From contig DASWMP010000099.1 in NCBI GenBank assembly GCA_036399695.1, positions 1 through 35,319 of the forward strand: 35,319 bases of DNA, in the 5' to 3' direction. The DNA is from DASVEE01 sp036399695. Its GTDB lineage: Bacteria; Acidobacteriota; Thermoanaerobaculia; Gp7-AA8. Both the position numbers and the translations under genes were made by a program. Of this stretch, positions 1 through 8,944 are shown in pieces (the first letter of the stretch is position 1; every line of letters starts with the position of its first letter). The notes beneath the pieces are model-generated. The model was not told the DNA's origin, did no database searches, and was given only the letters and a program-made list of their open reading frames with translations.

Positions 1-57
1 GTGGCGAATGCCACCGCTCTGGTACACGTATAAAAGAGCGGTGGCGTTCGCCACCGC
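1..57. repeat. Inverted repeat cut by the window edge
   Basis: Bases 1-20 are the reverse complement of 35-54 with one mismatch. The second half is itself a palindrome, with arms 38-46 and 49-57 (GCGGTGGCG / CGCCACCGC) around TT. The left copy probably continues upstream of the window. It may be a terminator or a dispersed palindrome; there is no T-tract. Confidence 0.6.
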
Positions 58-80
58 ACTCCGAGATGCTGCGCAAAAAC

Positions 81-112
81 AAAAGGGGCAGGCCTTGCGG
101 CCTGCCCCTTTT
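81..112 (-). terminator. Rho-independent terminator of the metzincin-like gene
   Basis: A perfect 14-bp stem (81-94 paired with 99-112, AAAAGGGGCAGGCC arm) closes on a 4-nt loop. On the minus strand it is followed by a T-rich tract. It lies 20 bp beyond the stop codon at 132-134. The A/T tracts on both sides mean it could work in both directions. Confidence 0.9.
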
Positions 113-131
113 TCAATGAACGGTTACGCGC

Positions 132-3100
132 TTACTGCGCCGGCACGTACGTGGGGTCCTGCGTGCGGTTGTCGACGACCGAACCGTACGAGGCCACACG
201 CCCTTCGCCGGCCAGCACCTTCACGCTGACGCGTCCGTTGTACGTCGTCGGGAAGCCGAGCGACGCCATGACGCGGTTGACCTGGCGGAACTCGTTGCCT
301 TTCAGCAGGAGCTGGGTCACGGCGGCGACGCGCGATCCCTGCGGGTAGCCGGAGATCTCGAGGAGCACGTCGTTACCCGTCACCTCGACGAGGCCGAGGT
401 TCGAGCGGAAGAGGGACGATTCCTCGAGCTGCAGCACTTCGAGGTTGCGGTCGCCGAGGCCGACGGCGTCCTGCGCCGAGACCGCGGGGATGAACTGGCC
501 GAAGGTGCCGCCGTTGGTGTCGCGGCTGTAGGTGCGGGCCGTGACGACGACCGAGGCGTCGTTCGGCGTCGTCACCGAGACCGCGCCGCCGCTGTTGGTG
601 AGGCTGAAGAGCGAGGGGAGGACGTCGTCGACGACCTTCACTTCACCGGCCTGCAGCGTCATCTGCAGCGGGGCCGGAGCTTCGCCGGACTGCGGGAAGT
701 AGTTGACGGTCAGCGCCACCGGGGCGGCCGAGCCGTTGAAGATGCGCATGTCGGTGTGGAAGTTCGCGGCGCCGTTGTTCAGCTCCGCGACGCCGGGGAC
801 GACGAAGCGCTTGGCCGCCACTTTGGCCGCCTGGACGGGGAAGACGAGCAGCGGGTCGGAGGTCTTGTTGTCGAGCACCGAGGCGTAAGCCGTCACACGG
901 CCATCGCCGCCCGCAACCTGCACTTCGACGCGGCCGTCGGCCACCTGCACGCCCGGAAACACCTCGGGGAAGGAGATCTGGCGATGCTCGTACGCCGAGA
1001 GGCTGAGCGTCTTCGAGCCGATCTCCACGTTGCTGCCGTTGTAGAGCTTCACGATGAGGTCAGCCCCGCTGCCGGCGCCCTCGACGAAGCCGAGGTTCGT
1101 CCGGAAGGCCGTGCTCTGCGCCACCTGCTGAAGGCTGATCTTCGCCAGCGAATTGTCGGCGAGCTTGCCGATGAACGAGGAGAGCGCGAGCGCCGGGATG
1201 TACTGTCCGAGCGTGCCGTTCGGCGTCACGTTGTACGTGCGGCTCGAGGCCACGGTCGTCAGCGGGATGGCCGGGGTGCCGCCGCCGCCACCGGGCGTGC
1301 TGGCCACGGAGATGGGGCGGATTTCCAGCGTGCCGACGCCGAACTCGCCGAGGAGACCGGAGCCGTACCACGCCTTGACCACGTCGTTGAGGCCCTTGGT
1401 CTCATTAGCGTCAATGGTCATGACGGTGCGCTTGCCGGCCTGCGTGCCGTTCGTCTGCGTCGGCGTGTACGACAGCTCGTACGTCATGGCCGAGGTGAAC
1501 GTGTTCGTGATGCGGACGTCCGACTGGAAGCGGGAGTTGAAACCGTCCGCGTGGGCCAGCGCCGGGATGATGAGCGTGCCCGGGGGGGGCGTGGCGGAGC
1601 GCGGCTGCGCGGTCACGGGGGTGACGCGGCTGACCGAGACCGGCACGCTCGACGGCGGAGGATCGGCGTTGACGCCGACCTTGCCGCTGCCCTGCGTGCG
1701 GGCGATGGTGATCGTGGCGGTGGTCGTGCCGATGCCGAGCAGCGCCGGGTTGACCGTCATCTGCACCGTCGTGCCGCCGGCCGAGAGCGCGCCGGACGCC
1801 GGGAAGACCGTCAGCCAGGGCTGGTCGGTCGTCACCGCGAAGCGGTCCGCCGTCGTCGCCGTGGCGCCGAAGCCGGGGATGAGGATGTCCTGGCGGAGCG
1901 TCTGCGTCGCGTCGGCGCCGATGCTCATCGAGAACTCGCTGCTGTTCGCCGGCTGCGGGCGGGTGATGACGGTGCTGACGGGGTCCGACCATTCACCCGG
2001 CTGATTGTTGCAGGGGGAGAAGGCGCGGATGCGGTAGTAGAAACGGGCGTCGGCGATCAGCTCCGTGTGCGCGCTCAGCTTGCGCTTGAGGGCGGAGAGG
2101 ATTGGAAGCGTCGAAGCGTTCGCAAAGTCGGGCGTGCGCGCTTCCTGCAGCTCGAAGCGCTGCGTCACGTCGAGGCTGCCGGTCCACGACAGTTCATAGT
2201 CATGGCTGGACGGCACGATCGGCGGCGCGGAGAGGATCGGCTTCGGTGCGTCGAGGCAGACGATCGTCAGCGTGGCGGCGGTGCTGCTGATCTGGCCGCA
2301 CTGGTTCGTCACGCGGACCCAGAACTTGAAGGTGCCGGCGATGTCGAGCGGACCGATCTCCACGCTCGCGGAGTTGCTGTTCGGGAGCGGCGTGGAGACG
2401 TCGTTCGGCTCGCCGCGGTACCACTGGTAGGTGATGGGGCCGTCGCCGGCGGCGACGACCGAGAGCGTCACCTTCTTGCCGGTGGAGGTGTTGGCCCCGG
2501 TCGGCTGGGTGACGATCGTCGGCGGGACGCAGTTCGTGCCGACGGTGATGACGGCGGCCTGGCTGTTGACCTCACCGCAGTCGTTCTTCACGCGCACCCA
2601 GTAGGCCGTCGTCTGCGTCAGCACCGGCGTCTGGAACGTCGGGGAGCTGGTGCCGACCGGCTTGGTCGTCGTGCCCACGGGGCCTTCGAACCACTGGAAG
2701 ATGTACGGCTGGCTGCCGCCGACGATGACGCTGAGGTTCGCCCTGTTGTTCGGGGTGATGCGCTGGCTCTGCGGCTGGCCGTTGATGACGACCGGGAAGC
2801 ATTCCTGCGGCTGCACCGTGATGGTATTGCTCGAGGCGTTGCCGCAGGCGTTCGTCACCTTGACCCAGAAGGTCATGGGCTCGGCGATGGGGGGCGTCTG
2901 GAAGGTGGCAGCGTTGGTGCCGACCGGCTGCGAGAAATCGCCGGTCGAGCCGCGGTACCACTGGTAGGTGAAGGGATCGGTGCCGCCGGGGAAGACCTGC
3001 AGCGTGGAGGTCGCGTTGGCCGGCACGGTGCCGCCGCCGGACGTCGAGAGGATCGTGGCCGGCTGGCAGGGGAGGCCGTTGCCGTAGACGATGGCCATGG

Positions 3101-4232
3101 CCTCGCCGTCCCACGAGCGGAGCTGGGCGCCGCTGTTGGTGTTGACGATGGAGTTCATGAGCGCGTCGGTGCTGAACGGCGTGCCGCCATCGGAGTGACG
3201 GAAGGCGAGCGCGTGCCCCAGCTCGTGGGCGACGATCGCCTCGAAGCCGGTCTGGCCGAAGTTGCCCGGACGGACGACGACGTCGGCCGATTCGACGGAG
3301 TAGAACGACACGCCCTGGTAGGTGTGCGTGCTGCCGAAGTAGACGATGCCGCAGCCGAGCGCGCCGTCGCAGAAGCCCTGCGTGTCGGTATTGCTGTTGA
3401 GGAGGATGGCGCTGACGCCGTCATTCGCCGCCTCGGTCACGGCGGTGGAGCCGTTGTTCGACATGCCGACGAAGGAGTTCGGGTCGTTGACCCAGGCGGC
3501 CATCGCGGCGCTGATGCCGGCGTTCACGTCGGCGCCCGGCTGTGCGCCGTTCACGACGAAGCCGATGTTGCAGTTGCTTTCGCAGCCGTCCCAGCGGATC
3601 GGCTTGGCCGGAACGCCGCCGGAGAGGACGTACGCCGCGGGGGCAGCCTCCGTCTTCGGGACGAACTTCTTGGAGGCAACGGCCTGCGGCTGATTGCCGG
3701 TGGCGCCGCCGCGGAGGTAGTCGACGAAGGCCGCGGCCGGACGCGCTTCGAAGGCCGATGGATCGGCAACTTCGACGTTCTCACCGTCGCGGACGACGAC
3801 GGAGGTGCCGTCGAGCGCCGTGGCGAAGCGGAACTTGCCGAGGGCCATCCCGGCGGTGAACCAGGAACCGTCGGCGCGACGGTTCAGGAAGGCGACGACG
3901 CGCTCTCCCTTCGCATACGCCGGCGTGCCGGGGACGAGCATGCCCTTGCCGTTCGCGAAGCCGCCAAGCTCCGTGACCGTGAGGGTCGAGCCATCGAGCC
4001 GGCCTTTGACGACCTGCTCGACGACGAGTGTGTGATCGGTGACGATCGACCGGTCGCCGCGCAGGCGCGAGACCGAATCACCGACCGTGGCCACGACGAC
4101 CGCCTCGGAGCGGCCGAGCAACTCGGCATCGGTGACAGGCTTCAGCGTCGCGGCAAACACCCCCACGACGTTGAAGAAGATGAACAAGGCAACGGCAACA
4201 CCACGCAAAAGTGAGCGCATCGAAACAGGCAT
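132..4232 (-). CDS. Secreted metzincin-like peptidase with Ig-like, FN3/BACON-like and duplicated C-terminal domains
   Basis: Predicted 1366-residue exported protein. I place the start at 4232 because GGAGGG (4241-4246) lies 8 bp upstream; an in-frame start further upstream (4316) has no such site. Residues 1-27 look like a signal peptide ending near VVGVFA. A zinc site HELGHALAFRH falls at about 336-346, with a Met residue (DALMNS) about 13 residues later as expected for the Met-turn. The position normally Gly in HExxHxxGxxH is Ala. Three Ig-like modules follow (about 389-475, 478-565, 568-658; each has an FQW or YQW motif and a late Cys), then an FN3-like module (about 660-760), a BACON-like module (about 768-870) and two copies of an IPA/VPG...F(Q/H)(S/T)D(V/M)RI-type C-terminal domain. 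The last is common in Acidobacteria. Likely extracellular matrixin-type protease; its substrate is unknown. Confidence 0.85.
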   Translation of the reverse strand: MPVSMRSLLRGVAVALFIFFNVVGVFAATLKPVTDAELLGRSEAVVVATVGDSVSRLRGDRSIVTDHTLVVEQVVKGRLDGSTLTVTELGGFANGKGMLVPGTPAYAKGERVVAFLNRRADGSWFTAGMALGKFRFATALDGTSVVVRDGENVEVADPSAFEARPAAAFVDYLRGGATGNQPQAVASKKFVPKTEAAPAAYVLSGGVPAKPIRWDGCESNCNIGFVVNGAQPGADVNAGISAAMAAWVNDPNSFVGMSNNGSTAVTEAANDGVSAILLNSNTDTQGFCDGALGCGIVYFGSTHTYQGVSFYSVESADVVVRPGNFGQTGFEAIVAHELGHALAFRHSDGGTPFSTDALMNSIVNTNSGAQLRSWDGEAMAIVYGNGLPCQPATILSTSGGGTVPANATSTLQVFPGGTDPFTYQWYRGSTGDFSQPVGTNAATFQTPPIAEPMTFWVKVTNACGNASSNTITVQPQECFPVVINGQPQSQRITPNNRANLSVIVGGSQPYIFQWFEGPVGTTTKPVGTSSPTFQTPVLTQTTAYWVRVKNDCGEVNSQAAVITVGTNCVPPTIVTQPTGANTSTGKKVTLSVVAAGDGPITYQWYRGEPNDVSTPLPNSNSASVEIGPLDIAGTFKFWVRVTNQCGQISSTAATLTIVCLDAPKPILSAPPIVPSSHDYELSWTGSLDVTQRFELQEARTPDFANASTLPILSALKRKLSAHTELIADARFYYRIRAFSPCNNQPGEWSDPVSTVITRPQPANSSEFSMSIGADATQTLRQDILIPGFGATATTADRFAVTTDQPWLTVFPASGALSAGGTTVQMTVNPALLGIGTTTATITIARTQGSGKVGVNADPPPSSVPVSVSRVTPVTAQPRSATPPPGTLIIPALAHADGFNSRFQSDVRITNTFTSAMTYELSYTPTQTNGTQAGKRTVMTIDANETKGLNDVVKAWYGSGLLGEFGVGTLEIRPISVASTPGGGGGTPAIPLTTVASSRTYNVTPNGTLGQYIPALALSSFIGKLADNSLAKISLQQVAQSTAFRTNLGFVEGAGSGADLIVKLYNGSNVEIGSKTLSLSAYEHRQISFPEVFPGVQVADGRVEVQVAGGDGRVTAYASVLDNKTSDPLLVFPVQAAKVAAKRFVVPGVAELNNGAANFHTDMRIFNGSAAPVALTVNYFPQSGEAPAPLQMTLQAGEVKVVDDVLPSLFSLTNSGGAVSVTTPNDASVVVTARTYSRDTNGGTFGQFIPAVSAQDAVGLGDRNLEVLQLEESSLFRSNLGLVEVTGNDVLLEISGYPQGSRVAAVTQLLLKGNEFRQVNRVMASLGFPTTYNGRVSVKVLAGEGRVASYGSVVDNRTQDPTYVPAQ

Positions 4233-4405
4233 TAAGCGGACCCTCCGGTCGGACTGGTGGGTTATTTTACCTAACAAGCGGCCAAGAGATGTGCGGGAAA
4301 TCACCCTCCGAGACACTGGATGGTGATTTGAGTGGGGGAAACGTTACAACGCGGGGGGATTTGGGGGGTGGGCGGTGGTCGGTTTGGGACGGCCGGCGGG
4401 CGGTC

Positions 4406-4498
4406 GGTTTTTGGTTGTTTGTTGTTGGGTTTTGGTGGGAGACGGGGCGGGGGACAGCTTCTACCAACAACCAACAACCGAAAACCAACAACCGCGCA
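4406..4498. repeat. 7-bp-period hairpin element E1
   Basis: This lies in the 328-bp gap between divergent genes. Left-arm units run in 7-bp steps (GGTTTTT, GGTTGTT, TGTTGTT, GGGTTTT, 4406-4433). Right-arm units are the complement type (CCAACAA, CCAACAA, CCGAAAA, CCAACAA, 4464-4491). The two arms can pair as an imperfect hairpin with a G-rich spacer. G-rich DNA from 4350 to 4405 upstream has a similar rhythm. No gene is seen in the gap. Confidence 0.75.
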
Positions 4499-4560
4499 CC
4501 TGGTACGCACCGGACACCGGCGACTGACCACCCATCCCCCAAACGCGCTACCATCTCCCC

Positions 4561-5142
4561 GTGCCCCAGCCGATCCACGAGCATGCTGCCGACAACCTTC
4601 GCTTCATCCGGGACGCGATGGAGCGGGCCAGTGCGTTTACTTCCATCCCTGGATGGGGAGGGGCGATCGTCGGGTTGACGGCGATAGTGACGACGGTCGT
4701 GGCGCAGCGGTTCGTCGAGGCGCCGCGGGTCTGGCTGTCCGTCTGGCTGGGCGAGGCGGTGGTCGCGGCGGTGATCGGGTGGACGGCGATGCTGTTCAAG
4801 GCACGGCGGACCGGGGTGTCGCTCACGGCTGCACCCGTCAAGCGCTTCTTCATCAGCTACCTGGCGCCGATGCTGGCCGGGGCGCTGCTGACGATCGCGG
4901 TCTGGCGCGCCGGGGCGGCCGAGACGCTGCCGGCCATCTGGCTGGTGCTCTACGGCACGTCCATCGTCTCCTGCGGTATCCATTCGATCCGCATCGTCCC
5001 GCTGCTCGGCGTCTGCTTCATCCTCCTCGGCGCGGCCGCGATCTTCGTGCCGCTGCCGATCGGCAATCTCCTGATGGGCGCCGGCTTCGGCGCTCTGCAC
5101 GTGGTCTTCGGAACTCTCATCGCAAGGAGCTACGGTGGCTAA
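4561..5142 (+). CDS. Integral membrane protein paired with winged-helix regulator
   Basis: A 193-residue protein with a polar, conserved-looking N-terminus (AADNLRFIRDAMERASAFTS) followed by about five or six hydrophobic segments: roughly 35-48, 58-76, 95-115, 122-140, 143-163 and 165-185. I chose the GTG at 4561 because the N-terminal helix before the first in-frame ATG (4618) looks like part of the fold; no good ribosome binding site is visible. It overlaps the next gene by 8 bp, so the two are co-translated. By inference the membrane protein and the small regulator form one functional unit. I do not know its function. Confidence 0.8.
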   Translation: MPQPIHEHAADNLRFIRDAMERASAFTSIPGWGGAIVGLTAIVTTVVAQRFVEAPRVWLSVWLGEAVVAAVIGWTAMLFKARRTGVSLTAAPVKRFFISYLAPMLAGALLTIAVWRAGAAETLPAIWLVLYGTSIVSCGIHSIRIVPLLGVCFILLGAAAIFVPLPIGNLLMGAGFGALHVVFGTLIARSYGG

Positions 5143-5476
5143 GGCCGCGAAACTCGAAACGCGCGAAATCGTCGAACCGGCTTTTCCGGATTTCGACCGG
5201 CTCATCCACGAGAAGATGCGCCTCGGCATCGTCAGTGCGCTGGCGGTGAACGAGTCCCTCACGTTCAACGAGCTGAAGGCAATCCTCAAGACGACCGACG
5301 GCAACGTCAGCGTCCACAGCCGAAGGCTCGAAGAGGCCGGCTACCTGACGTGTACCAAGAGCTTCGTCGGCCGCGTCCCGAAGACCGAATACGCCCTCAC
5401 CCCCGCCGGCCGCCGCGCGCTCGAAAAGTACCTCGGCCACATGGAAGCGCTGATCAAAGCCACGCGGGGGGAGTAG
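5135..5476 (+). CDS. Winged-helix transcriptional regulator (HTH_34/MarR-like)
   Basis: A 113-residue DNA-binding protein starting at GTG 5135 with AAGGAG at 5124-5129, five bases upstream. The core (about 30-95) has a helix pair around LTFNELKAILKTTDGNVSVH, a recognition helix (SVHSRRLEEAGYL) and the wing (VPKTEYALTPAGRRALEKYL). This is the pattern of short winged-helix regulators that act as dimers without a separate ligand domain. Its start lies inside the end of the upstream membrane-protein gene, so it probably regulates that operon. A small hairpin follows (GACTCC/GGAGTC, 5487-5502). Confidence 0.88.
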   Translation: MAKAAKLETREIVEPAFPDFDRLIHEKMRLGIVSALAVNESLTFNELKAILKTTDGNVSVHSRRLEEAGYLTCTKSFVGRVPKTEYALTPAGRRALEKYLGHMEALIKATRGE

Positions 5477-5528
5477 TCCCACAGTAGACTCCGATTGGAG
5501 TCGCGCGCGTGATACATTTCGCGCCCGC

Positions 5529-5921
5529 ATGAAATCCGGATGGCAAATACACCGCGGGAAGCGGTTCTTGTACTGTGACTTTTCGCAATTCGGCCGCGAC
5601 GTGGCCAGCCTGAAGGCGGAAGTCGAAGCCGCCGACGCCGCCATCATCAAGGAGCCGAAGGACACCGTCCTCGCCCTGGCCGATCTCCGCGGCACCGTCA
5701 CGTCGAGCGAGGTCGTCGATCTCTTCAAACACAGCGCCGTCCGCACGAAGGGGTACGTGAAGAAGCAGGCCGTCGTCGGCATCACCGGCATCCAGAAGGT
5801 GCTGGCCCAGGCCGTGGCCTGGTTCTCCCGCCAGGCGCTCGTCCTCTTCGACAACATCGACGATGCCAAAGACTGGCTCGCCGATGCGAAAGAGGGCGGC
5901 ACCGTGATCGCGGTAGATTAG
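5529..5921 (+). CDS. STAS/SpoIIAA-like small protein
   Basis: A 130-residue cytoplasmic protein without signal or membrane segments. The alternating pattern of strands (FLYCDFSQF, TVLALADLRG, KQAVVGITGI, LVLFDNIDDAKDWLAD) and helices resembles SpoIIAA-like/STAS domain proteins, in which a late loop precedes a helix with AKDWL. The match is by fold pattern only. No SD sequence is visible before the ATG at 5529. The 52-bp gap after the regulator gene contains a short hairpin, so it may be transcribed separately. Function unknown. Confidence 0.7.
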   Translation: MKSGWQIHRGKRFLYCDFSQFGRDVASLKAEVEAADAAIIKEPKDTVLALADLRGTVTSSEVVDLFKHSAVRTKGYVKKQAVVGITGIQKVLAQAVAWFSRQALVLFDNIDDAKDWLADAKEGGTVIAVD

Positions 5922-5933
5922 CGGGCTCCGAAG

Positions 5934-5951
5934 GGGACCAATGGGACCTAT
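5934..5951. repeat. 9-bp-period repeat N1
   Basis: Two 9-bp units in tandem, GGGACCAAT and GGGACCTAT, just after the stop codon of the STAS-like gene. They match the 9-bp units at 13281, 13621, 17424, 30383 and 32847. Confidence 0.6.
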
Positions 5952-6011
5952 GAACACCCATTTGCGGCCGAAGGGAATGCTGCCGTCATCCGCTGTATTC
6001 TTGATTGCGTG

Positions 6012-6356
6012 ATGTTGCGTGTGGCACGAACGATGGGCGTCCTTGCAGCGCTGCTCCTGCTGAGCGGGGCGCTGCCGGTGATGGCTGCGGCCATGGTTTG
6101 TGCGCCGCACGCCTGCTGCGCCCCCGCGGCGACCGTCATCGCCAAGCCGGCCTGTTGCGAAGCGATCCTCTGCGCCGCGCCGGCTCCGCAAAGCGAGCAG
6201 GCCACGGCGCCCAGCATCGTGCAGCTCGTCGCCATCCAGGCTCAGGTTGAGACGACGGTGACGGCAGCGGTACACGCGGCCGAGCAGAGCGATCCGCCGC
6301 TGCATCCGAAGGCGGCGCGCCTGCGTCTCGCCGAGCTCTCCCTCCTGCGGATCTGA
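6012..6356 (+). CDS. Small secreted Cys-rich protein at the head of the metal-efflux block
   Basis: A 114-residue protein starting at ATG 6012 (an adjacent GTG at 6009 is possible). Residues 1-26 form a signal peptide. The mature N-terminus carries VCAPHACCAP and KPACCEAILC, giving six or seven Cys and one His within 35 residues, two of them CC pairs. The rest is low-complexity and helical. It sits 60 bp upstream of the TolC-like gene in the same direction. A role in periplasmic copper or silver binding is inferred from the Cys pairs and the neighbours; I do not recognise a named family. No clear SD site is visible. Confidence 0.65.
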   Translation: MLRVARTMGVLAALLLLSGALPVMAAAMVCAPHACCAPAATVIAKPACCEAILCAAPAPQSEQATAPSIVQLVAIQAQVETTVTAAVHAAEQSDPPLHPKAARLRLAELSLLRI

Positions 6357-6385
6357 CCGCACTCCTCCTCGTCTCGATCGACGTT

Positions 6386-6401
6386 TCGCACCGAGGTGCG
6401 A
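6386..6401 (+). promoter_or_regulatory. Hairpin next to the ribosome binding site of the efflux operon
   Basis: TCGCACC (6386-6392) and GGTGCGA (6395-6401) form a 7-bp stem with a GA loop, ending one base before AAGGAG (6403-6408). It could affect translation of the channel gene or be a weak attenuator. There is no T-run. Confidence 0.35.
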
Positions 6402-6416
6402 GAAGGAGCTGCATTC

Positions 6417-7643
6417 ATGTTCAGGTACTTTGTGGTGGCGCTGGCGCTGGCGTCCCCTGCCTTCACCTCCGCGTTTGCCATCGACTGGCAGGATCCGCGT
6501 GCCGTCGTCGCCGCGGCCGCGCAGAACCAGCCGGCGCTCGTGCGCTTGCAGGCGCAAGCCGAGGCCGCGCGTGAGCGGGCCGCCTCAGCCGGAGCGCTGC
6601 CGAATCCGATGGTCATGGCCGGCGTGCAGGACAAGCAGGTCGACCTCCGCGACGACGAGATGATGACGATGGTGATGGTCGGCGCGTCGCAGACCTTCAC
6701 CCGCAAGGCCAAGCGCGACGCCCGGCGCGAGTCCGCGAGTCTGGAGGCGACGGCGCTCGAGCGGGAGCTGGACGTCGTCCGCGCCGGCATCGAGCGCGAC
6801 GCGCTGCTCGCGTGGTACGAGCTCGCCGCTGCCGACAGCCGGACGCGTGCGGCGGAGCAGGTGCGCCAGGCTTTGGAGGCCGTCGTGGCCGCGGCGCGCA
6901 TCCGCTACGAGGTGGGCGGCGCTGCGCAGGCGGACGTCGTCCGCGCGCAGTTGCAGCAGAGCGATCTCGAGCAGCAGCTCCTCGCGTTGAAAGGGGAGCG
7001 CCGCGCCGCGCTGGCGCGTCTGCTTCCGCTGCTCGGCCTGCCGCTCGACACGGCGGTCCCGTCGCTGGCGTTCCCGGAGGCCACGGCGGCGCAGACGGTC
7101 GGCCCGGCCGTCGTGCCGGACGCGCATCCGGCGTTCGCGGCGCTGGAGGCGGACATCGCCCGTGCGGAGGAGGAGCTGCGGCTGGCGCGCTTGCTCGAGT
7201 CGCCGGATGTGGATGTCGAGGCGTCGTACGGCATCCGCAAGACGCAGACGGACGTCTTCAGCGTCGTCGCGAGGATCGAGCTGCCGATCCGCCGCGACCA
7301 GACGGAGCCGCGCGTGCGCGAAGCCATCCTCCTGCGCGACGCGGCCCGCACCCGCATCGACGAGTTGCGCCGCGAGCTCACCCGCGCCCTCGGTGTCGCC
7401 GTCGCCATGCACGACGAATCGGAGGAGCAGTTGCGCTTCCATCGCGACGTGCTCGTGCCGCAGTCGAAGCTCGCGTTCGAGTCGTCGCTCGCCGCGTACC
7501 AGACCGGCAGCGCGTCCTTCGATGCGCTGCTGGCCACCGAGTCCGACTACCTCCGCCTGCAACTCCGCTACTACGAATTCCTTTTGCGTCACGCGCGGGC
7601 CGTCGCCGAGTACGAGGCCCTGCGCAGGGGAGCGCGCGCATGA
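6417..7643 (+). CDS. cusC-like: TolC-family outer-membrane channel of a heavy-metal RND pump (CusC/CzcC-like)
   Basis: A 408-residue outer-membrane efflux protein, the exit duct of a tripartite pump. ATG 6417 is preceded by AAGGAG (6403-6408) at 8 bp. Residues 1-20 are a signal peptide (LALASPAFTSAFA). Two long coiled-coil, Ala/Arg/Glu-rich helical regions (about 35-190 and 240-400) each correspond to an OEP repeat, with the typical LPNPMV near the start and YQTGSASFDALLATESDYL near the end. The 3' end overlaps the adaptor gene by ATGA. It lacks a Cys for lipidation. Assignment to metal efflux rests on the neighbouring adaptor and pump. Confidence 0.88.
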   Translation: MFRYFVVALALASPAFTSAFAIDWQDPRAVVAAAAQNQPALVRLQAQAEAARERAASAGALPNPMVMAGVQDKQVDLRDDEMMTMVMVGASQTFTRKAKRDARRESASLEATALERELDVVRAGIERDALLAWYELAAADSRTRAAEQVRQALEAVVAAARIRYEVGGAAQADVVRAQLQQSDLEQQLLALKGERRAALARLLPLLGLPLDTAVPSLAFPEATAAQTVGPAVVPDAHPAFAALEADIARAEEELRLARLLESPDVDVEASYGIRKTQTDVFSVVARIELPIRRDQTEPRVREAILLRDAARTRIDELRRELTRALGVAVAMHDESEEQLRFHRDVLVPQSKLAFESSLAAYQTGSASFDALLATESDYLRLQLRYYEFLLRHARAVAEYEALRRGARA

Positions 7644-8920
7644 GAAAGACATTGATGGTCCTGATGGCGGCGATCGCCATCGCCGCATGTAAACGCACCG
7701 AGAAGAGTACCGGTGCGACCGCCACGACAGGGACGACGACGGCGAAGCAGGAGGCGGCGCAGGCGACGGTCTACTACTGCCCGATGCACCCGACCGTGAC
7801 CTCGGACAAGCCGGGCAGTTGCCCGATCTGCGGCATGTCGCTCGTCGTGCGCGAGCACGACCACGGCGCCGCCGCGATCGCTCGGGCCGGAGCCGTCGAT
7901 GGCTCACTCGACGCATCGCTGCGTTCGGTTGCGTTATCGCCGGAGCAGCGCGTCACCGCGAACGTGCGCACGATCCGTGTCGCCCACGACACGCACACCG
8001 GCGACCTCGTGGCCACGGGCCGCGTCACGTTCGATGAGCGCCGCGTCGCGCAGGTCACGGCCTACGCGGCCGGCCGCATCGAGCGGATGTTCGTCAACTT
8101 CACCGGCGACAGCGTACGCAAGGGAGAGCCGGTGGCCGCGATCTACGCGCCCGACCTTTACGCGACGCAGCAGGAGTACCTGCTCGCCCTGGCGAACCGC
8201 GAGCGGATGCGCAAGGCCGGTTTCGCCGGTGCGCGTAGCGCATCCGAAGACCTCGTCGACTCGACGCGCCGGCGGCTCTCGATCTTCGGCATGACCGAGG
8301 GGCAGATCCGGCAACTGGAACGGACGTCGAAGCCGATCTTCTCGACCAACGTCATCTCGACGGTCAACGGCACAGTCACGAAGAAGCTCGTCGTCGAGCA
8401 GCAGTACGTCACGCAGGGGCAGCCGCTGCTCGAAGTGGCCGACCTCTCGAAGGTGTGGGTGGAGGCGGACGTCTACGAGCAGCAACTGCCGGACATCCGC
8501 GTCGGGCAGCGCGTCACCATCACGTCAGCCGCGAACCCGGGCCTCGAGCTCCCCGGCACCGTCTCGTTCATCGTCCCCGTGCTCGCCGGCCCGACCCGCA
8601 CGGCCCAGGTGCGCATCGACCTCCCGAACCCCGGCCTGCAGCTCAAGCCCGACATGTACGTCAACGTGCGCCTCTTCGGCTCCCCCGCGGCCGCGCACAT
8701 CATGGTTCCGCCCAGCGCCGTCGTCGATCGCGGCCAAAGGCAGTTCGTCTGGGTCGAGACCGCCCCCGGCACCTTCGAGCCGCGCGAAGTCAAAACCGGC
8801 CCCCGCCACGGCGAACAGGTCGTCATCGTCTCCGGCCTGCAAGGCGGCGAGTCGATCGTCGTCGAAGGAGGATTCCTGCTCGATTCGGAAGCGCAGTTGA
8901 GGGCCGCAACGCGGCCGTAG
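7640..8920 (+). CDS. cusB-like: CusB-like periplasmic adaptor (membrane-fusion) lipoprotein with heavy-metal-binding motif
   Basis: A 426-residue adaptor that links the inner-membrane pump to the outer-membrane channel. It starts at ATG 7640, overlapping the channel stop (ATGA). The N-terminus has a lipobox (AIAIAAC, lipidated Cys17). Residues 45-66 carry the heavy-metal-binding signature YYCPMHP...CPICGM found in CusB- and SilB-type adaptors. Then come a barrel-sandwich hybrid and helical hairpin (about 110-240; IYAPDLYATQQEYLLAL), a second half-lipoyl and beta-barrel (VVEQQYVTQGQPLLEVADL; VWVEADVYEQQLP) and a membrane-proximal domain (VVDRGQRQFVWVE...GLQGGESIVVEG). The Cys/Met/His-rich motif argues for Cu(I)/Ag(I). 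A 169-bp repeat-filled gap separates it from the pump gene. Confidence 0.93.
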   Translation: MRKTLMVLMAAIAIAACKRTEKSTGATATTGTTTAKQEAAQATVYYCPMHPTVTSDKPGSCPICGMSLVVREHDHGAAAIARAGAVDGSLDASLRSVALSPEQRVTANVRTIRVAHDTHTGDLVATGRVTFDERRVAQVTAYAAGRIERMFVNFTGDSVRKGEPVAAIYAPDLYATQQEYLLALANRERMRKAGFAGARSASEDLVDSTRRRLSIFGMTEGQIRQLERTSKPIFSTNVISTVNGTVTKKLVVEQQYVTQGQPLLEVADLSKVWVEADVYEQQLPDIRVGQRVTITSAANPGLELPGTVSFIVPVLAGPTRTAQVRIDLPNPGLQLKPDMYVNVRLFGSPAAAHIMVPPSAVVDRGQRQFVWVETAPGTFEPREVKTGPRHGEQVVIVSGLQGGESIVVEGGFLLDSEAQLRAATRP

Positions 8921-8944
8921 AGCCGGCCGCCGACGGAGGAGGGC

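Noticed and set aside
756..4214. 1152-residue open frame opposite the metzincin-like gene
   Set aside because: It is Arg/Ala/Gly/Asp-rich with no domain or signal; a GC-driven shadow of the real gene on the other strand.
4267..5304. 345-residue minus-strand frame over the membrane protein and regulator
   Set aside because: Overlaps two supported plus-strand genes; low-complexity composition and repeat-derived sequence.
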